A stretch of 64,000 nucleotides of DNA from Aquibium sp. ELW1220 (GTDB lineage Bacteria > Pseudomonadota > Alphaproteobacteria > Rhizobiales > Rhizobiaceae), in assembly GCF_030398385.1 (NCBI RefSeq), contig NZ_JAOAOQ010000005.1, positions 124,001 through 188,000 on the forward strand. The letters are read 5' to 3'. Below are positions 1-8,411 of this stretch, one piece after another (within the stretch, counting starts at the first letter, position 1; every line of letters starts with the position of its first letter). Made by a program: the position numbers and the translations under genes. A model generated the notes under the pieces. It saw nothing but the letters and a program-made list of their open reading frames with translations. It was not told the DNA's origin and made no database searches.

Positions 1-1
1 G

Positions 2-580
2 CCCAAGCTCGACTGGCTGCTGGAGATGTTCGGGGCCACGATCCGCTCGACGCCGCTCAACCTGTCCTTCGTGCTGGCGCTGGTGATGGCCGTTGTCGTG
101 TGGGTGCTGATCTGGCGCACGAAGCTCGGCTACGAGATCCGCACCTACGGGTTCAGCCCCAAGGCCGCGAAGTATGCCGGCATCGGCGAGGCGCGCATCA
201 TCGTCATCACCATGATGATCTCCGGCGCACTGGCCGGCATGATGGCGCTGAACCCTGTGATGGGCGACCAGCACCGCCTGCAGCTCGACTTCGTCACCGG
301 CGCCGGTTTCGTCGGAATCGCGGTGGCTTTGATGGGCAGGTCGCACCCGGCCGGCATCGTGCCGGCGGCGATCCTGTTCGGCATGCTCTATCAGGGCGGG
401 GCGGAGATCTCCTTCGTCATGCCCAACATCTCGCGCGACATGATCGTCATCATCCAGGGCCTGGTGATCCTGTTCGCCGGCGCGCTGGAGCACATGTTCC
501 GGCCGAGCCTTCAGGCGGCGCTGGCGAGCCTTGCGCCAAAGTCGATGGGCATGAACGCGGCGAAACGGGAAGGAGCCTGA
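2..580 (+). CDS. ABC transporter permease, nucleoside/simple-sugar type (5' end missing)
   Basis: Inner-membrane permease subunit of a BmpA/YufP-type importer. The frame is open to the left edge (reading PKLDWLLEMFGATIRST), so the true start lies outside the window. About 190 C-terminal residues are visible, with hydrophobic segments such as LSFVLALVMAVVVWVLIW and a loop like the EAA contact region (YGFSPKAAKYAGIGEARI). The next permease starts one base after its stop, with this gene's 3' end carrying that gene's ribosome site. The genes that follow (cdd, purine nucleoside phosphorylase, deoC, deoA) suggest nucleosides as cargo; the substrate is inferred from context, not from binding residues. 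Confidence 0.85.
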   Translation, partial: PKLDWLLEMFGATIRSTPLNLSFVLALVMAVVVWVLIWRTKLGYEIRTYGFSPKAAKYAGIGEARIIVITMMISGALAGMMALNPVMGDQHRLQLDFVTGAGFVGIAVALMGRSHPAGIVPAAILFGMLYQGGAEISFVMPNISRDMIVIIQGLVILFAGALEHMFRPSLQAALASLAPKSMGMNAAKREGA

Positions 581-581
581 C

Positions 582-1544
582 ATGGATACGCTGGTCCAGC
601 TCCTCGACGCGACGGTGCGCGTTTCGGTGCCGCTTCTGCTCGCTTGCCTCGCCGGGCTCTATTCGGAGCGGTCGGGCGTCTTCGACATCGGGCTGGAAGG
701 CAAGATGCTGGCCGGCGCCTTCGCGGGCGCCGCAGCCGCCGCGGCCTTCGGATCGGCCTGGATCGGACTGTCGGCGGCGATCCTCGTCGCGGTGTTCCTG
801 GCGCTGGTGCACGGCTTCGCCTCGATCACCCATCGCGGCAACCAGATCGTCTCGGGCGTCGCGATCAACTTCATCGCGGCCGGCTCGACCATCATCCTGG
901 GCCAGGCCTGGTTCCGGCAGGGCGGACGAACTCCGTCGCTGGCAGGCGATGCGCGGTTCCAGACGATCGACCTGCCGGGGGCAGCGGCGGTGAGCGACGT
1001 GCCGGTGCTCGGACCGATCTATTCCGACATCATCTCCGGGCACTCCATCCTGGTCTACTTCGCCTTCTTCATGGTGCCCTTCACCTGGTGGGCGCTGTTT
1101 CGCACCCGCTTCGGGCTGAGGCTGAGGGCCGTGGGCGAGAACCCGGCCGCGGTCGACACCGCCGGCATCTCGGTCACCTGGCTGCGCTACCGCGCGGTGA
1201 TTATCACCGGCATACTGACCGGCGTCGCGGGCGCCTATTTGTCGGTGGCGCAGAATGCCGGCTTCGTGAAGGACATGACAGCCGGCAAGGGCTTCATCGC
1301 TCTGGCGGCGCTGATCTTTGCCAAGTGGAAGCCTGTGCCGGCCATGTTCGCCTGCCTGCTGTTCGGCTTCCTCGAAGCCTCCTCGATCCGCTTCCAGGGC
1401 ATGGACTGGCCGCTCGTCGGCCGCGTGCCGGTCCAGCTGATCAACGCGCTGCCTTTCGTGCTCACCGTCATCCTGCTCGCCGGCTTCATCGGCCGCGCGA
1501 TACCGCCGAAGGCGGGCGGAGTGGCGTATGTGAAGGAGAGGTGA
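582..1544 (+). CDS. ABC transporter permease, nucleoside/simple-sugar type
   Basis: Second permease of the same importer, 320 residues, the usual length of YufQ-like partners. It is rich in membrane spans (for example SILVYFAFFMVPFTWWALF and LPFVLTVILLAGFIGRAI) and has the family's cytoplasmic stretch LRLRAVGENPAAVDTAGISV near residue 185. The ATG at 582 follows an AAGGAG sequence inside the end of the previous gene. The ATP-binding and lipoprotein binding subunits are not in the window and probably lie upstream. After this gene come 120 bases of heptamer repeats and then cdd on the same strand, so importer and nucleoside enzymes are probably co-transcribed. Confidence 0.88.
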   Translation: MDTLVQLLDATVRVSVPLLLACLAGLYSERSGVFDIGLEGKMLAGAFAGAAAAAAFGSAWIGLSAAILVAVFLALVHGFASITHRGNQIVSGVAINFIAAGSTIILGQAWFRQGGRTPSLAGDARFQTIDLPGAAAVSDVPVLGPIYSDIISGHSILVYFAFFMVPFTWWALFRTRFGLRLRAVGENPAAVDTAGISVTWLRYRAVIITGILTGVAGAYLSVAQNAGFVKDMTAGKGFIALAALIFAKWKPVPAMFACLLFGFLEASSIRFQGMDWPLVGRVPVQLINALPFVLTVILLAGFIGRAIPPKAGGVAYVKER

Positions 1545-1556
1545 GCGGGGAGTAGT

Positions 1557-1626
1557 AGCGAATAGCGAATAGTGAGTAGTGAGTAGTGAGTAGTGAGTAG
1601 TGAGTAGTGAGTAGTGAGTAGTGAGT
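1557..1626. repeat. Tandem heptamer repeat (AGCGAAT/AGTGAGT)n
   Basis: Two perfect AGCGAAT units (1557-1570) run directly into eight perfect AGTGAGT units (1571-1626), all in the same 7-base register. The array fills most of the gap between the second permease and cdd. A 7-base unit is not a multiple of three, so any copy-number change would shift a reading frame crossing it. It has no CRISPR-like spacers. Confidence 0.95.
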
Positions 1627-1681
1627 GGGTCTGTTCGGATGAAGGAAAACTTGTAGACAGGTGATTGTGGCGGCGGTCATT

Positions 1682-1730
1682 TTTCGCCATTCGCCATTCG
1701 CCATTCGCCATTCGCCATTCGCCATTCGCC
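1682..1730. repeat. Tandem heptamer repeat (ATTCGCC)n before cdd
   Basis: One degenerate unit (TTTCGCC, with one mismatch to the rest) followed by six perfect ATTCGCC units (1689-1730), ending right at the AGGAG ribosome site of cdd. The reverse complement of the unit, GGCGAAT, differs by one base from the AGCGAAT units 60 bases upstream, so the two arrays are related and in inverted orientation and could pair in RNA. Confidence 0.95.
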
Positions 1731-1742
1731 ACAGGAGCCCCC

Positions 1743-2135
1743 ATGTCCCACGATCTCTTCGAAGCCGCGCGAAAGGCCATGGCAAGGGCGCATGCGCCAT
1801 ACTCGAAGTTTCCAGTGGGTGCTGCGCTGCGCACGGCCGACGGACGGGTCTATGCCGGCGCCAACATCGAGGTCGCGTCCTATCCGGAAGGCTGGTGCGC
1901 GGAGACGACGATGCTCGGCCACTACGTGATGGCCGGCGGCGGGGAGATTGCGGAGGTGGCAGTCGTCGCCCAGCGCATGGCCCGGATCACGCCCTGCGGC
2001 GGCTGCCGACAGAGGCTCGCCGAGTTCGGCCGACCCGACGCCAGGCTGCATTTGTGCGACGAAACCGGTATAGTCGAGACAACGACCCTCGGGGCCATGC
2101 TCCCCCTGGGCTTCCAGGGAGACATACTGAAGTGA
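1743..2135 (+). CDS. cdd: Cytidine deaminase
   Basis: Deaminates (deoxy)cytidine to (deoxy)uridine in pyrimidine salvage. The protein is 130 residues, the size of the short homotetrameric form. Zinc and catalytic signatures are present: WCAETT (about residues 40-45, one Cys ligand and the catalytic Glu) and PCGGCRQ (two more Cys ligands, near 84-90). The ATG at 1743 is chosen because AGGAG lies just upstream; the frame stays open further upstream but only through the heptamer repeats. The stop overlaps the GTG start of the next gene, which suggests translational coupling. Confidence 0.95.
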   Translation: MSHDLFEAARKAMARAHAPYSKFPVGAALRTADGRVYAGANIEVASYPEGWCAETTMLGHYVMAGGGEIAEVAVVAQRMARITPCGGCRQRLAEFGRPDARLHLCDETGIVETTTLGAMLPLGFQGDILK

Positions 2136-2926
2136 AGACCGCGATCGATCATCTCGTCGAACGGCTGGCCGGACGCACGGCGGAGACGGCGCTCGTGCTC
2201 GGCTCGGGCCTCGGCGGACTCGTCGACGAGCTCGAGGACGCGGTGCGCATCCCCTATGCCGACCTGCCGGGCTTCCCGGTCAGCGGCGTTTCGGGCCATG
2301 CCGGTCAGATCGTCGCCGGCCGCTTCGGCGGCGTGCCGGTGCTGATGCTTGCCGGCCGCGCCCATTATTACGAGCACGGCAATGCCGCCGCCATGCGTCC
2401 GGTGCTCGAGACGCTGGCAGGCATCGGCGTCACCAAGCTGCTGCTGACCAACGCCGCCGGCTCGCTGCGTCCCGAGATGGGGCCGGGTTCGGTGATGCTG
2501 ATCACCGACCATATCAATTTTTCCGGCTCCAACCCGCTCTTCGGCGAGCCGACCGACCGCCGCTTCGTCGGCCTCACCGAGGCCTACGACGCCGGCATCC
2601 GCGCCGCGCTGAAGGCAGCCGCTGCGGAGACGGACACCCCTCTTTGCGAGGGGGTCTACATGTGGTTCTCCGGCCCCTCCTTCGAGACGCCGGCCGAGAT
2701 CCGTATGGCGCGCATCGTCGGGGCCGATGCGGTCGGCATGTCGACCGTGCCGGAAGTCATCCTCGCCCGCTTCCTGGGCTTGAGGGTCGCCGCGTGCTCG
2801 GTGATCACCAATCTCGCGGCCGGCATGACCGGCCAGGAATTGTCGCACCAGGAGACCAAGGACATGGCCCCGCAGGGCGGCCAGCGGCTCGCCGGCATCC
2901 TGCGCAAGGCGATCGGAGAACTGTGA
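2132..2926 (+). CDS. punA: Purine nucleoside phosphorylase (trimeric PNP/MTAP family)
   Basis: Splits purine (deoxy)nucleosides with phosphate into base and (deoxy)ribose-1-phosphate. It has 264 residues from a GTG start at 2132 that overlaps the cdd stop; the open frame upstream is a shadow of cdd. Family motifs are the phosphate loop LVLGSGLGGL near the N-terminus, the NAAGSL stretch, and the substrate segment WFSGPSFETPAEIRM followed by GADAVGMSTVPEV. The next gene's ATG overlaps this stop. The symbol punA is used for this class; xapA would be an alternative label and specificity cannot be read from the sequence. Confidence 0.93.
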   Translation: MKTAIDHLVERLAGRTAETALVLGSGLGGLVDELEDAVRIPYADLPGFPVSGVSGHAGQIVAGRFGGVPVLMLAGRAHYYEHGNAAAMRPVLETLAGIGVTKLLLTNAAGSLRPEMGPGSVMLITDHINFSGSNPLFGEPTDRRFVGLTEAYDAGIRAALKAAAAETDTPLCEGVYMWFSGPSFETPAEIRMARIVGADAVGMSTVPEVILARFLGLRVAACSVITNLAAGMTGQELSHQETKDMAPQGGQRLAGILRKAIGEL

Positions 2927-3939
2927 TGAACGCGAGAACGGCCGAGCCGACGGGCGCTTCCGCCACCGGACTCGTGAAGATCGAGCAGCCGCATGCGCGT
3001 GTCGAGGGAGTCCCCTTCCAGGCCGACTGGTTCGACGCCGTCGACGTCAATCTCTCGGCGGCGGAACGCCGTACGGCCACGCTCGGCGCCCGCCGATCCG
3101 TGAAGAAGGAATGGCAGGCAGCCTGGCTGGTGAAGGCAATACAGTGCATAGACCTGACGACGCTTGCCGGTGACGACACGCCCGGCCGCGTCGAGCGTCT
3201 CTGCGCCAAGGCGCGGCACCCGTTGCGCGACGATCTCGTCGAGGCGCTGGGCCTCACAGGCCGTCGGCTGACCACCGGCGCCGTCTGCGTCTACCCTACG
3301 ATGGTGCGCACCGCCGTCAAGGCACTCGAAGGCACCGGCATTCCGGTCGCCTCCGTCGCCACCGGCTTCCCCGCGGGGCTGACGCCATTCGCGCAGCGGC
3401 TGGAGGAGATCCGCTACGCCGTGGGGGAGGGCGCGCAGGAGATCGACATCGTCATCACCCGCGCCCACGCGCTGACCGGCGACTGGCAGGCCCTCTACGA
3501 CGAGATCAGCCTGATGCGGGAGGCCTGTGGCGATGCCCACATGAAGGCGATCCTGGCCACAGGCGAACTGAAGACGCTGACCAACGTCTACCGCGCCTCT
3601 ATGGTGGCGATGATGGCCGGCTCCGACTTCATCAAGACCTCCACCGGCATGGAAGGGGTCAATGCCACATTGCCGGTCAGCCTCGTCATGGTGCGCGCCA
3701 TCCGCGATTTCCTGGAGCGGACCGGCCAGCGCGTCGGGTTCAAGCCGGCCGGCGGCATCCGCGCAGCCAAGGACGCGCTCGCCTGGCTGATCCTGATGAA
3801 GGAGGAACTCGGCCGCGACTGGCTGGAGCCCGACATGTTCCGCTTCGGCGCCAGCGCGTTGCTCTCCGATATCGAGCGCCAGCTCGAGCATTTCGTCACC
3901 GGCCGATACTCGTCGACCGACCGCCATGGCATGGCGTGA
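2926..3939 (+). CDS. deoC: Deoxyribose-phosphate aldolase
   Basis: Cleaves 2-deoxyribose-5-phosphate to acetaldehyde and glyceraldehyde-3-phosphate. It has 337 residues, with an N-terminal extension of about 75 residues compared with the roughly 260-residue E. coli enzyme. The Schiff-base lysine is in FIKTSTGM (K237) and the second active-site lysine is in GFKPAGG (K273). The ATG overlaps the TGA of the phosphorylase gene. The acetaldehyde product explains the aldehyde dehydrogenase encoded next. No phosphopentomutase gene (deoB), needed to convert deoxyribose-1-phosphate, is in the window. Confidence 0.95.
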   Translation: MNARTAEPTGASATGLVKIEQPHARVEGVPFQADWFDAVDVNLSAAERRTATLGARRSVKKEWQAAWLVKAIQCIDLTTLAGDDTPGRVERLCAKARHPLRDDLVEALGLTGRRLTTGAVCVYPTMVRTAVKALEGTGIPVASVATGFPAGLTPFAQRLEEIRYAVGEGAQEIDIVITRAHALTGDWQALYDEISLMREACGDAHMKAILATGELKTLTNVYRASMVAMMAGSDFIKTSTGMEGVNATLPVSLVMVRAIRDFLERTGQRVGFKPAGGIRAAKDALAWLILMKEELGRDWLEPDMFRFGASALLSDIERQLEHFVTGRYSSTDRHGMA

Positions 3940-3983
3940 TGTCTAGCAGAGAAGCTAGTCCCCGATGAGAGTGCGCCCTCCGT

Positions 3984-4097
3984 TGCCCCCCTCCGGCCTG
4001 CCGGCCATCTCCCCCACGGGTGGGGAGATCATGCGCTGCGCCGACGCTGCCAATCTCCCCCCGTGTAGGGGAGATGGCCGGCAGGCCAGAGGGGGGC
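3984..4097. repeat. Dispersed palindromic repeat, copy 1
   Basis: Imperfect inverted repeat between deoC and the aldehyde dehydrogenase. The left arm reads GCCCCCCTCCGGCCTGCCGG then CCATCTCCCCCAC; the right arm is its complement (GGGGAGATGGCCGGCAGG then CCAGAGGGGGG). The roughly 40-base centre differs between copies. Related copies lie at 6599-6756 and 9691-9844. It forms a long hairpin in either strand and carries no gene; its right end supplies an AAGGA just before an alternative start of the next gene. Confidence 0.9.
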
Positions 4098-4143
4098 GCG
4101 AAGGAACGCCATGCCGCTTCGAGAAGCACTGGACGAACCACCG

Positions 4144-6561
4144 ATGAACAAGATCGTGACCATTCTCGACAGCATGGACTACGGCCCCGCCCCCGAGGAG
4201 GACGGCCATGCCCGCGCCTGGCTGAAGCGCCATGGCGGCCGGTTCGGCCAGTTCGTCGGCGGCCGATTCACCAAGCCCGGCGAAACCACCTTCGAGGTCC
4301 GCAACCCCGCCGATGGCGAACTGCTGGCCGAAGTGGCCGAGGCGGACGAGAAGGATGTGGACGCCGCGGTGAAATCCGCCACGTCCGCCTTCAGGTCCTG
4401 GTCGGCGCTGACAGGCACCGAGCGCGCGCGGCATCTCTATGCCATCGCCCGCCAGGTCCAGAAGCACGCCCGCTTCCTCGCCGTGCTTGAGACGCTGGAC
4501 AACGGCAAGCCGATCCGCGAGACGCGCGACATCGACGTGCCGCTCGTCGCGCGCCACTTCTACCACCATGCCGGCTGGGCCGAGCTGCGCGACACCGCGT
4601 TTCCCGCCCACGTGCCGGCCGGCGTCTGCGGCCAGATCATCCCGTGGAACTTCCCGCTGCTGATGCTGGCCTGGAAGGTGGCGCCGGCGCTCGCAGCCGG
4701 GTGCACCGTCGTGCTTAAATCGGCCGAGCACACGCCGCTCACCGCGCTCGCCTTCGCCGAGATCTGCGCCGAGGCCGGGCTGCCGGCCGGCGTCTTCAAC
4801 CTCGTCAACGGTGGCGGCACCACCGGCGCGCTGGTCGCCGGCCATCCCGGCCTCGCCAAGCTCGCCTTCACCGGCTCCACCGAGGTCGGCCGCCTGCTGC
4901 GCCGCCAGACGGCGGGAACCGGCAAGAAGCTCTCGCTTGAGCTCGGCGGCAAGTCGCCCTTCATCGTCTTCGACACGGCTGACATCGACGCCGCGGTCGA
5001 GGGCGTGGTCGACGCCATCTGGTTCAACCAGGGCGAGGTCTGCTGCGCCGGCTCTCGCGCCATCGTCCAGGAAGGCATCGCCGATCGGTTCCACGCCAGG
5101 CTGCGCGCCCGCATGGAAACGCTGCGCGTCGGCTCGCCGCTCGACAAGTCGACCGACATCGGCGCCGTCGTCGCGCCGGTTCAGATCGCCTCGATCCGCG
5201 CCAGGGTCGAGGCCGGGGTGGCCGAGGGCGCGACGCTGTGGCAGCCGTCCTGGGCCAACGAGGACTTCGCGACGGCGACCGCGAAGGGCTGCTTCTTCCC
5301 GCCCAGCCTCTTCACCGGCGTTTCGCCCGCCTCCGCGCTGGCGCAGGAGGAAATCTTCGGCCCGGTGCTGGTGTCGATGACGTTCCGCACGCCCGGCGAG
5401 GCGATCACGCTCGCCAACAACAGCCGCTACGGTCTCGCCGCCTCGATCTGGTCGCAGAACCTCGACGTCGCCTTCGATGCCGCGCGCAAGGTGAAGGCGG
5501 GCGTCGTCTGGATCAACTCGACCAATCTTTTCGACGCCGCCGTCGGCTTCGGCGGCTACAAGGAGAGCGGCTTCGGCCGCGAGGGCGGCCGCGAAGGCAT
5601 GCTGGAGTATCTGGTCCCCGCCTGGGAAAAGAAGACGCGTGCCCTGCCCACCGCAAAGGCGCTGGCTCCGCCCGTGCCGGTCTACGGCGACGCCGGCCCT
5701 GATGCGACGTCCGCGTTGCTCGACCGCACGGTCAAGCTCTATGTCGGGGGCCGCCAGGTCCGGCCGGATTCGGGCTATTCCTATCCCGTCGTCGACCCGA
5801 AGGGCCGGCTGATCACCGAGGCCGGCTGGGGCAACCGCAAGGACATCCGCAACGCCGTCGAAGCCGCGCGCAAGGCCGACGCCTGGTCCGACATGACCGG
5901 CCATGCCCGCGCGCAGGTGCTCTGGTTCCTGGCCGAGAACCTCGAACTGCGGTCGGCCGAATTCGCCGCCCGCATCGACCGGATGACCGGCGTCGGCGCC
6001 AAGCAGGCGGCGCGCGAGGTCGCGGCCTCGGTCGACCGCATCGTCCACTACGCCGCCTGGGCCGACAAGTATGACGGCCGTGTCCGCGCGCCGCAGTCGC
6101 GCATGCTGGCGCTGGCGCTGCCCGAGCCCTTCGAGGTGATCGGCATCTCGTGTCCCGACGAGGCGCCGCTGCTCGGCTTCGTCTCGCTGGTCGCGCCCGC
6201 CATCGCCATGGGCAACCGCGTCGTCGTCACGCCCTCGCAGCACCACCCGCTGGCCGCCTGCGACCTCTACCAGGTGCTCGACACGTCCGACGTGCCCGAC
6301 GGCGTCGTCAACATCGTCACCGGCGACCGCGACCAGTTGGCGAGCGTGATGGCCAAGCACGACGACATCGCCGCCTGCTGGTACGTCGGGTCCGTGGAGG
6401 GTAGCGCCGCCGTCGAGCGCGAGTCGGCCGGCAACCTCAAGGCCACCTGGGTCAACCACGGCAAGGCGCGAGACTGGTATGATCCCGCGCAGGGGCAGGG
6501 CGAGGCGTTCCTGTTCCATGCGACCCGGATCAAGTCGATCTGGACGCCGTTCGGGGTGTGA
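4144..6561 (+). CDS. Two-module aldehyde dehydrogenase (ALDH16-like)
   Basis: NAD(P)-dependent aldehyde dehydrogenase of 805 residues. The N-terminal module (about 40-500) is complete: IIPWNFPLLM, the general-base Glu in LELGGKSP (E266) and the nucleophile in GEVCCAGSR (C300), with the family's usual 34-residue spacing. The C-terminal module (about 530-805) is also ALDH-like (VDPKGRLITEAGW, NIVTGDRDQL) but shows no catalytic Cys. Two modules with a degenerate second one are the hallmark of the ALDH16 family. In a deo operon the likely substrate is acetaldehyde made by DeoC; this is inference. An in-frame ATG at 4111 has a better ribosome site but that site comes from the repeat; MNKIV at 4144 fits the family better. 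Confidence 0.9.
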   Translation: MNKIVTILDSMDYGPAPEEDGHARAWLKRHGGRFGQFVGGRFTKPGETTFEVRNPADGELLAEVAEADEKDVDAAVKSATSAFRSWSALTGTERARHLYAIARQVQKHARFLAVLETLDNGKPIRETRDIDVPLVARHFYHHAGWAELRDTAFPAHVPAGVCGQIIPWNFPLLMLAWKVAPALAAGCTVVLKSAEHTPLTALAFAEICAEAGLPAGVFNLVNGGGTTGALVAGHPGLAKLAFTGSTEVGRLLRRQTAGTGKKLSLELGGKSPFIVFDTADIDAAVEGVVDAIWFNQGEVCCAGSRAIVQEGIADRFHARLRARMETLRVGSPLDKSTDIGAVVAPVQIASIRARVEAGVAEGATLWQPSWANEDFATATAKGCFFPPSLFTGVSPASALAQEEIFGPVLVSMTFRTPGEAITLANNSRYGLAASIWSQNLDVAFDAARKVKAGVVWINSTNLFDAAVGFGGYKESGFGREGGREGMLEYLVPAWEKKTRALPTAKALAPPVPVYGDAGPDATSALLDRTVKLYVGGRQVRPDSGYSYPVVDPKGRLITEAGWGNRKDIRNAVEAARKADAWSDMTGHARAQVLWFLAENLELRSAEFAARIDRMTGVGAKQAAREVAASVDRIVHYAAWADKYDGRVRAPQSRMLALALPEPFEVIGISCPDEAPLLGFVSLVAPAIAMGNRVVVTPSQHHPLAACDLYQVLDTSDVPDGVVNIVTGDRDQLASVMAKHDDIAACWYVGSVEGSAAVERESAGNLKATWVNHGKARDWYDPAQGQGEAFLFHATRIKSIWTPFGV

Positions 6562-6598
6562 GGGTGGGTGGTCTCTGCATGATGGATCTGCCCTACGG

Positions 6599-6756
6599 CG
6601 CCCCCCTCTGTCCTGCCGGACATCTCCCCCACGAGGGGGGAGATCGGCCATCATCGCCGCCTGCCCCATTCTCCAGCGGTGCAGGAGATGCGCCAAGACC
6701 GAAGCTGCCGATCTCCCCCCTCGTGGGGGAGATGTCCGGTAGGACAGAGGGGGGCG
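6599..6756. repeat. Dispersed palindromic repeat, copy 2
   Basis: Same family as 3984-4097. The outer arms read GCGCCCCCCTCTGTCCTGCC and its inverse GGTAGGACAGAGGGGGGCGC; the inner arms are CATCTCCCCCACGAGGGG and its inverse. The centre contains a second, imperfect stem. It separates the aldehyde dehydrogenase from deoA, which are on the same strand, so it may reduce read-through or protect mRNA ends. Confidence 0.9.
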
Positions 6757-6796
6757 CGACGGAGCGCGACGCCCGGCCGAACGGGACGCCCACCTG

Positions 6797-8113
6797 ATGC
6801 TCCCCCAGGAAATCATCCGCAAGAAGCGCGACGGAAAAGCGCTCACCTCCGACGAGATCGCCTTTTTCGTCGAGGGCCTTGCCAACGAGACCGTCACCGA
6901 AGGCCAGGTCGCCGCGCTCGCCATGGCCGTGTTCTTCAACGGCATGAGCCGCGACGAGGCGGTCGCCCTCACCCTCGCCATGCGCGATTCCGGCGACGTG
7001 CTCGCCTGGGACCTGCCCGGCCCGGTGGTCGACAAGCATTCCACCGGCGGCGTCGGCGACAACGTCTCGCTGATGCTGGCGCCCATCGTGGCGGCCTGCG
7101 GCGCCTATGTGCCGATGATCTCCGGCCGGGGCCTTGGCCACACAGGCGGCACGCTGGACAAGATGGATTCCATTCCCGGCTATGTCAGCAAGCCGGCTAA
7201 TGATCTCTTCCGTACAACGGTGCGGGATGTCGGCTGCGCCATCATCGGCCAGACGGGCGATCTGGCACCGGCCGACAAGCGCTTCTACGCGATCCGCGAC
7301 GTAACGGCGACGGTGGAGTCCATCCCGCTGATTACCGCCTCGATCCTGTCGAAGAAACTGGCCGCCGGACTGCAGGCGCTGGTGCTCGACGTGAAGGCAG
7401 GCAACGGCGCCTTCATGGCGCGCGGACGTGACGCCGCCGCACTGGCGACGAGCTTGGTCGAAGTGGCGAACGGTGCCGGCATGGCCACCACAGCGCTGAT
7501 CACGGACATGAACGAGCCGCTGGCCTCTGCGGCAGGCAACGCGCTCGAAGTCGTCAACGCCGTCGACTTCCTGACGGGGCGGATGCGCGACCCGCGGCTG
7601 CTCGAGGTGACCCTGGCACTGGCCTCGGAAATGCTCGTCGCCGCCCGGCTCTCGGGCTCCCCGGTCGAGGGCGAGGCGATGGCGCGCCGGGTGCTGGAGT
7701 CGGGCAATGCCGCAGAAACTTTCGACCGCATGGTCGCTGCTCTCGGCGGGTCGAAGGACTTCGTCTCAAACTGCCGCCGGCACCTGCCCGAGGCGCCCGT
7801 CATCCGCGCCGTGCCCGCGCCGGCGAACGGCTATGTGACCGGCATCGACACCCGGGCGGTGGGCGTCGCTGTCGTGGCATTGGGCGGGGGCCGCGTACGG
7901 CCAGGCGATGCGGTCGATCCGGCGGTCGGCCTGAGCGGACTGGTCTCAGTCGCCACCCACATGCGCGCGGGCGACCCGCTCGCCATGGTGCACGCGCGCA
8001 CGGAGGCGTCAGCGATAGCGGCGATCGCCGCAGTGCAGGCAGCCTACGCGATCGGCGATAAGCGCCCGCCGCGGCGCAAGGCGGTTCTGCGCCATATCGG
8101 GGCGGCAGGCTGA
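6797..8113 (+). CDS. deoA: Thymidine phosphorylase
   Basis: Converts thymidine (and deoxyuridine) plus phosphate to base and 2-deoxyribose-1-phosphate. The 438-residue length is typical. It carries the class signature [20 protein letters not shown] near residue 113, the phosphate-binding region [14 protein letters not shown] near 80, and the lysine-rich stretch [11 protein letters not shown] near 195. It completes the route nucleoside, deoxyribose-phosphate, acetaldehyde with deoC and the dehydrogenase upstream. The ATG at 6797 follows copy 2 of the palindromic repeat; no strong ribosome site is visible. Confidence 0.95.
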   Translation: MLPQEIIRKKRDGKALTSDEIAFFVEGLANETVTEGQVAALAMAVFFNGMSRDEAVALTLAMRDSGDVLAWDLPGPVVDKHSTGGVGDNVSLMLAPIVAACGAYVPMISGRGLGHTGGTLDKMDSIPGYVSKPANDLFRTTVRDVGCAIIGQTGDLAPADKRFYAIRDVTATVESIPLITASILSKKLAAGLQALVLDVKAGNGAFMARGRDAAALATSLVEVANGAGMATTALITDMNEPLASAAGNALEVVNAVDFLTGRMRDPRLLEVTLALASEMLVAARLSGSPVEGEAMARRVLESGNAAETFDRMVAALGGSKDFVSNCRRHLPEAPVIRAVPAPANGYVTGIDTRAVGVAVVALGGGRVRPGDAVDPAVGLSGLVSVATHMRAGDPLAMVHARTEASAIAAIAAVQAAYAIGDKRPPRRKAVLRHIGAAG

Positions 8114-8148
8114 GGCGCTGGCGGGATTCACGTGAAGCAGCAGCGGGC

Positions 8149-8409
8149 CTAGCGGGGTCGGCGCGAGCCCAGCTGGACAATCCAGTCGCGCCCGACCCGC
8201 CGCTCGCGCAGGATTGGCAGCGGGTCCTGGTGGTCGAGCCTGGCGCAGAGCCGGTAGACCTCAAGCGTCTCCGCGTTCATTTGCCCCTTCTTGTGAAAAT
8301 ACATCGCCGCCGCGTAGCGCGTGCGGCCCGACCAGGGCTCGCCGAGCGGCGTGTCGACCAGCGCCCAGTTCTCGGCGTCGTCTCCGGCCTGGTCGAACTC
8401 CTCCGCCAT
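8149..8409 (-). CDS. Small conserved-looking protein downstream of the GcvT-like gene
   Basis: An 86-residue protein of unknown function, start MAEEFDQAGDD. It is acidic at the N-terminus and basic at the C-terminus (ERRVGRDWIVQLGSRRPR), with no membrane span or cysteine pair. Its ATG lies two bases after the stop of the GcvT-like gene, so the two are almost certainly co-translated and this protein may assist that enzyme. The longer open frame upstream is a shadow of the GcvT-like gene. No family could be assigned. Confidence 0.8.
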   Translation of the reverse strand: MAEEFDQAGDDAENWALVDTPLGEPWSGRTRYAAAMYFHKKGQMNAETLEVYRLCARLDHQDPLPILRERRVGRDWIVQLGSRRPR

Positions 8410-8411
8410 GC

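Noticed and set aside
1557-1730. CRISPR-like array
   Set aside because: The 7-base units are directly adjacent without spacers, so these are simple tandem repeats.
1665-1742. N-terminal extension of cytidine deaminase
   Set aside because: The frame is open only through heptamer repeats, and AGGAG precedes ATG 1743.
3955-7086. Minus-strand open frame of over 1000 codons
   Set aside because: It lies antisense to deoC's end, the aldehyde dehydrogenase and deoA, has composition typical of a GC-rich shadow frame and no recognisable domain.
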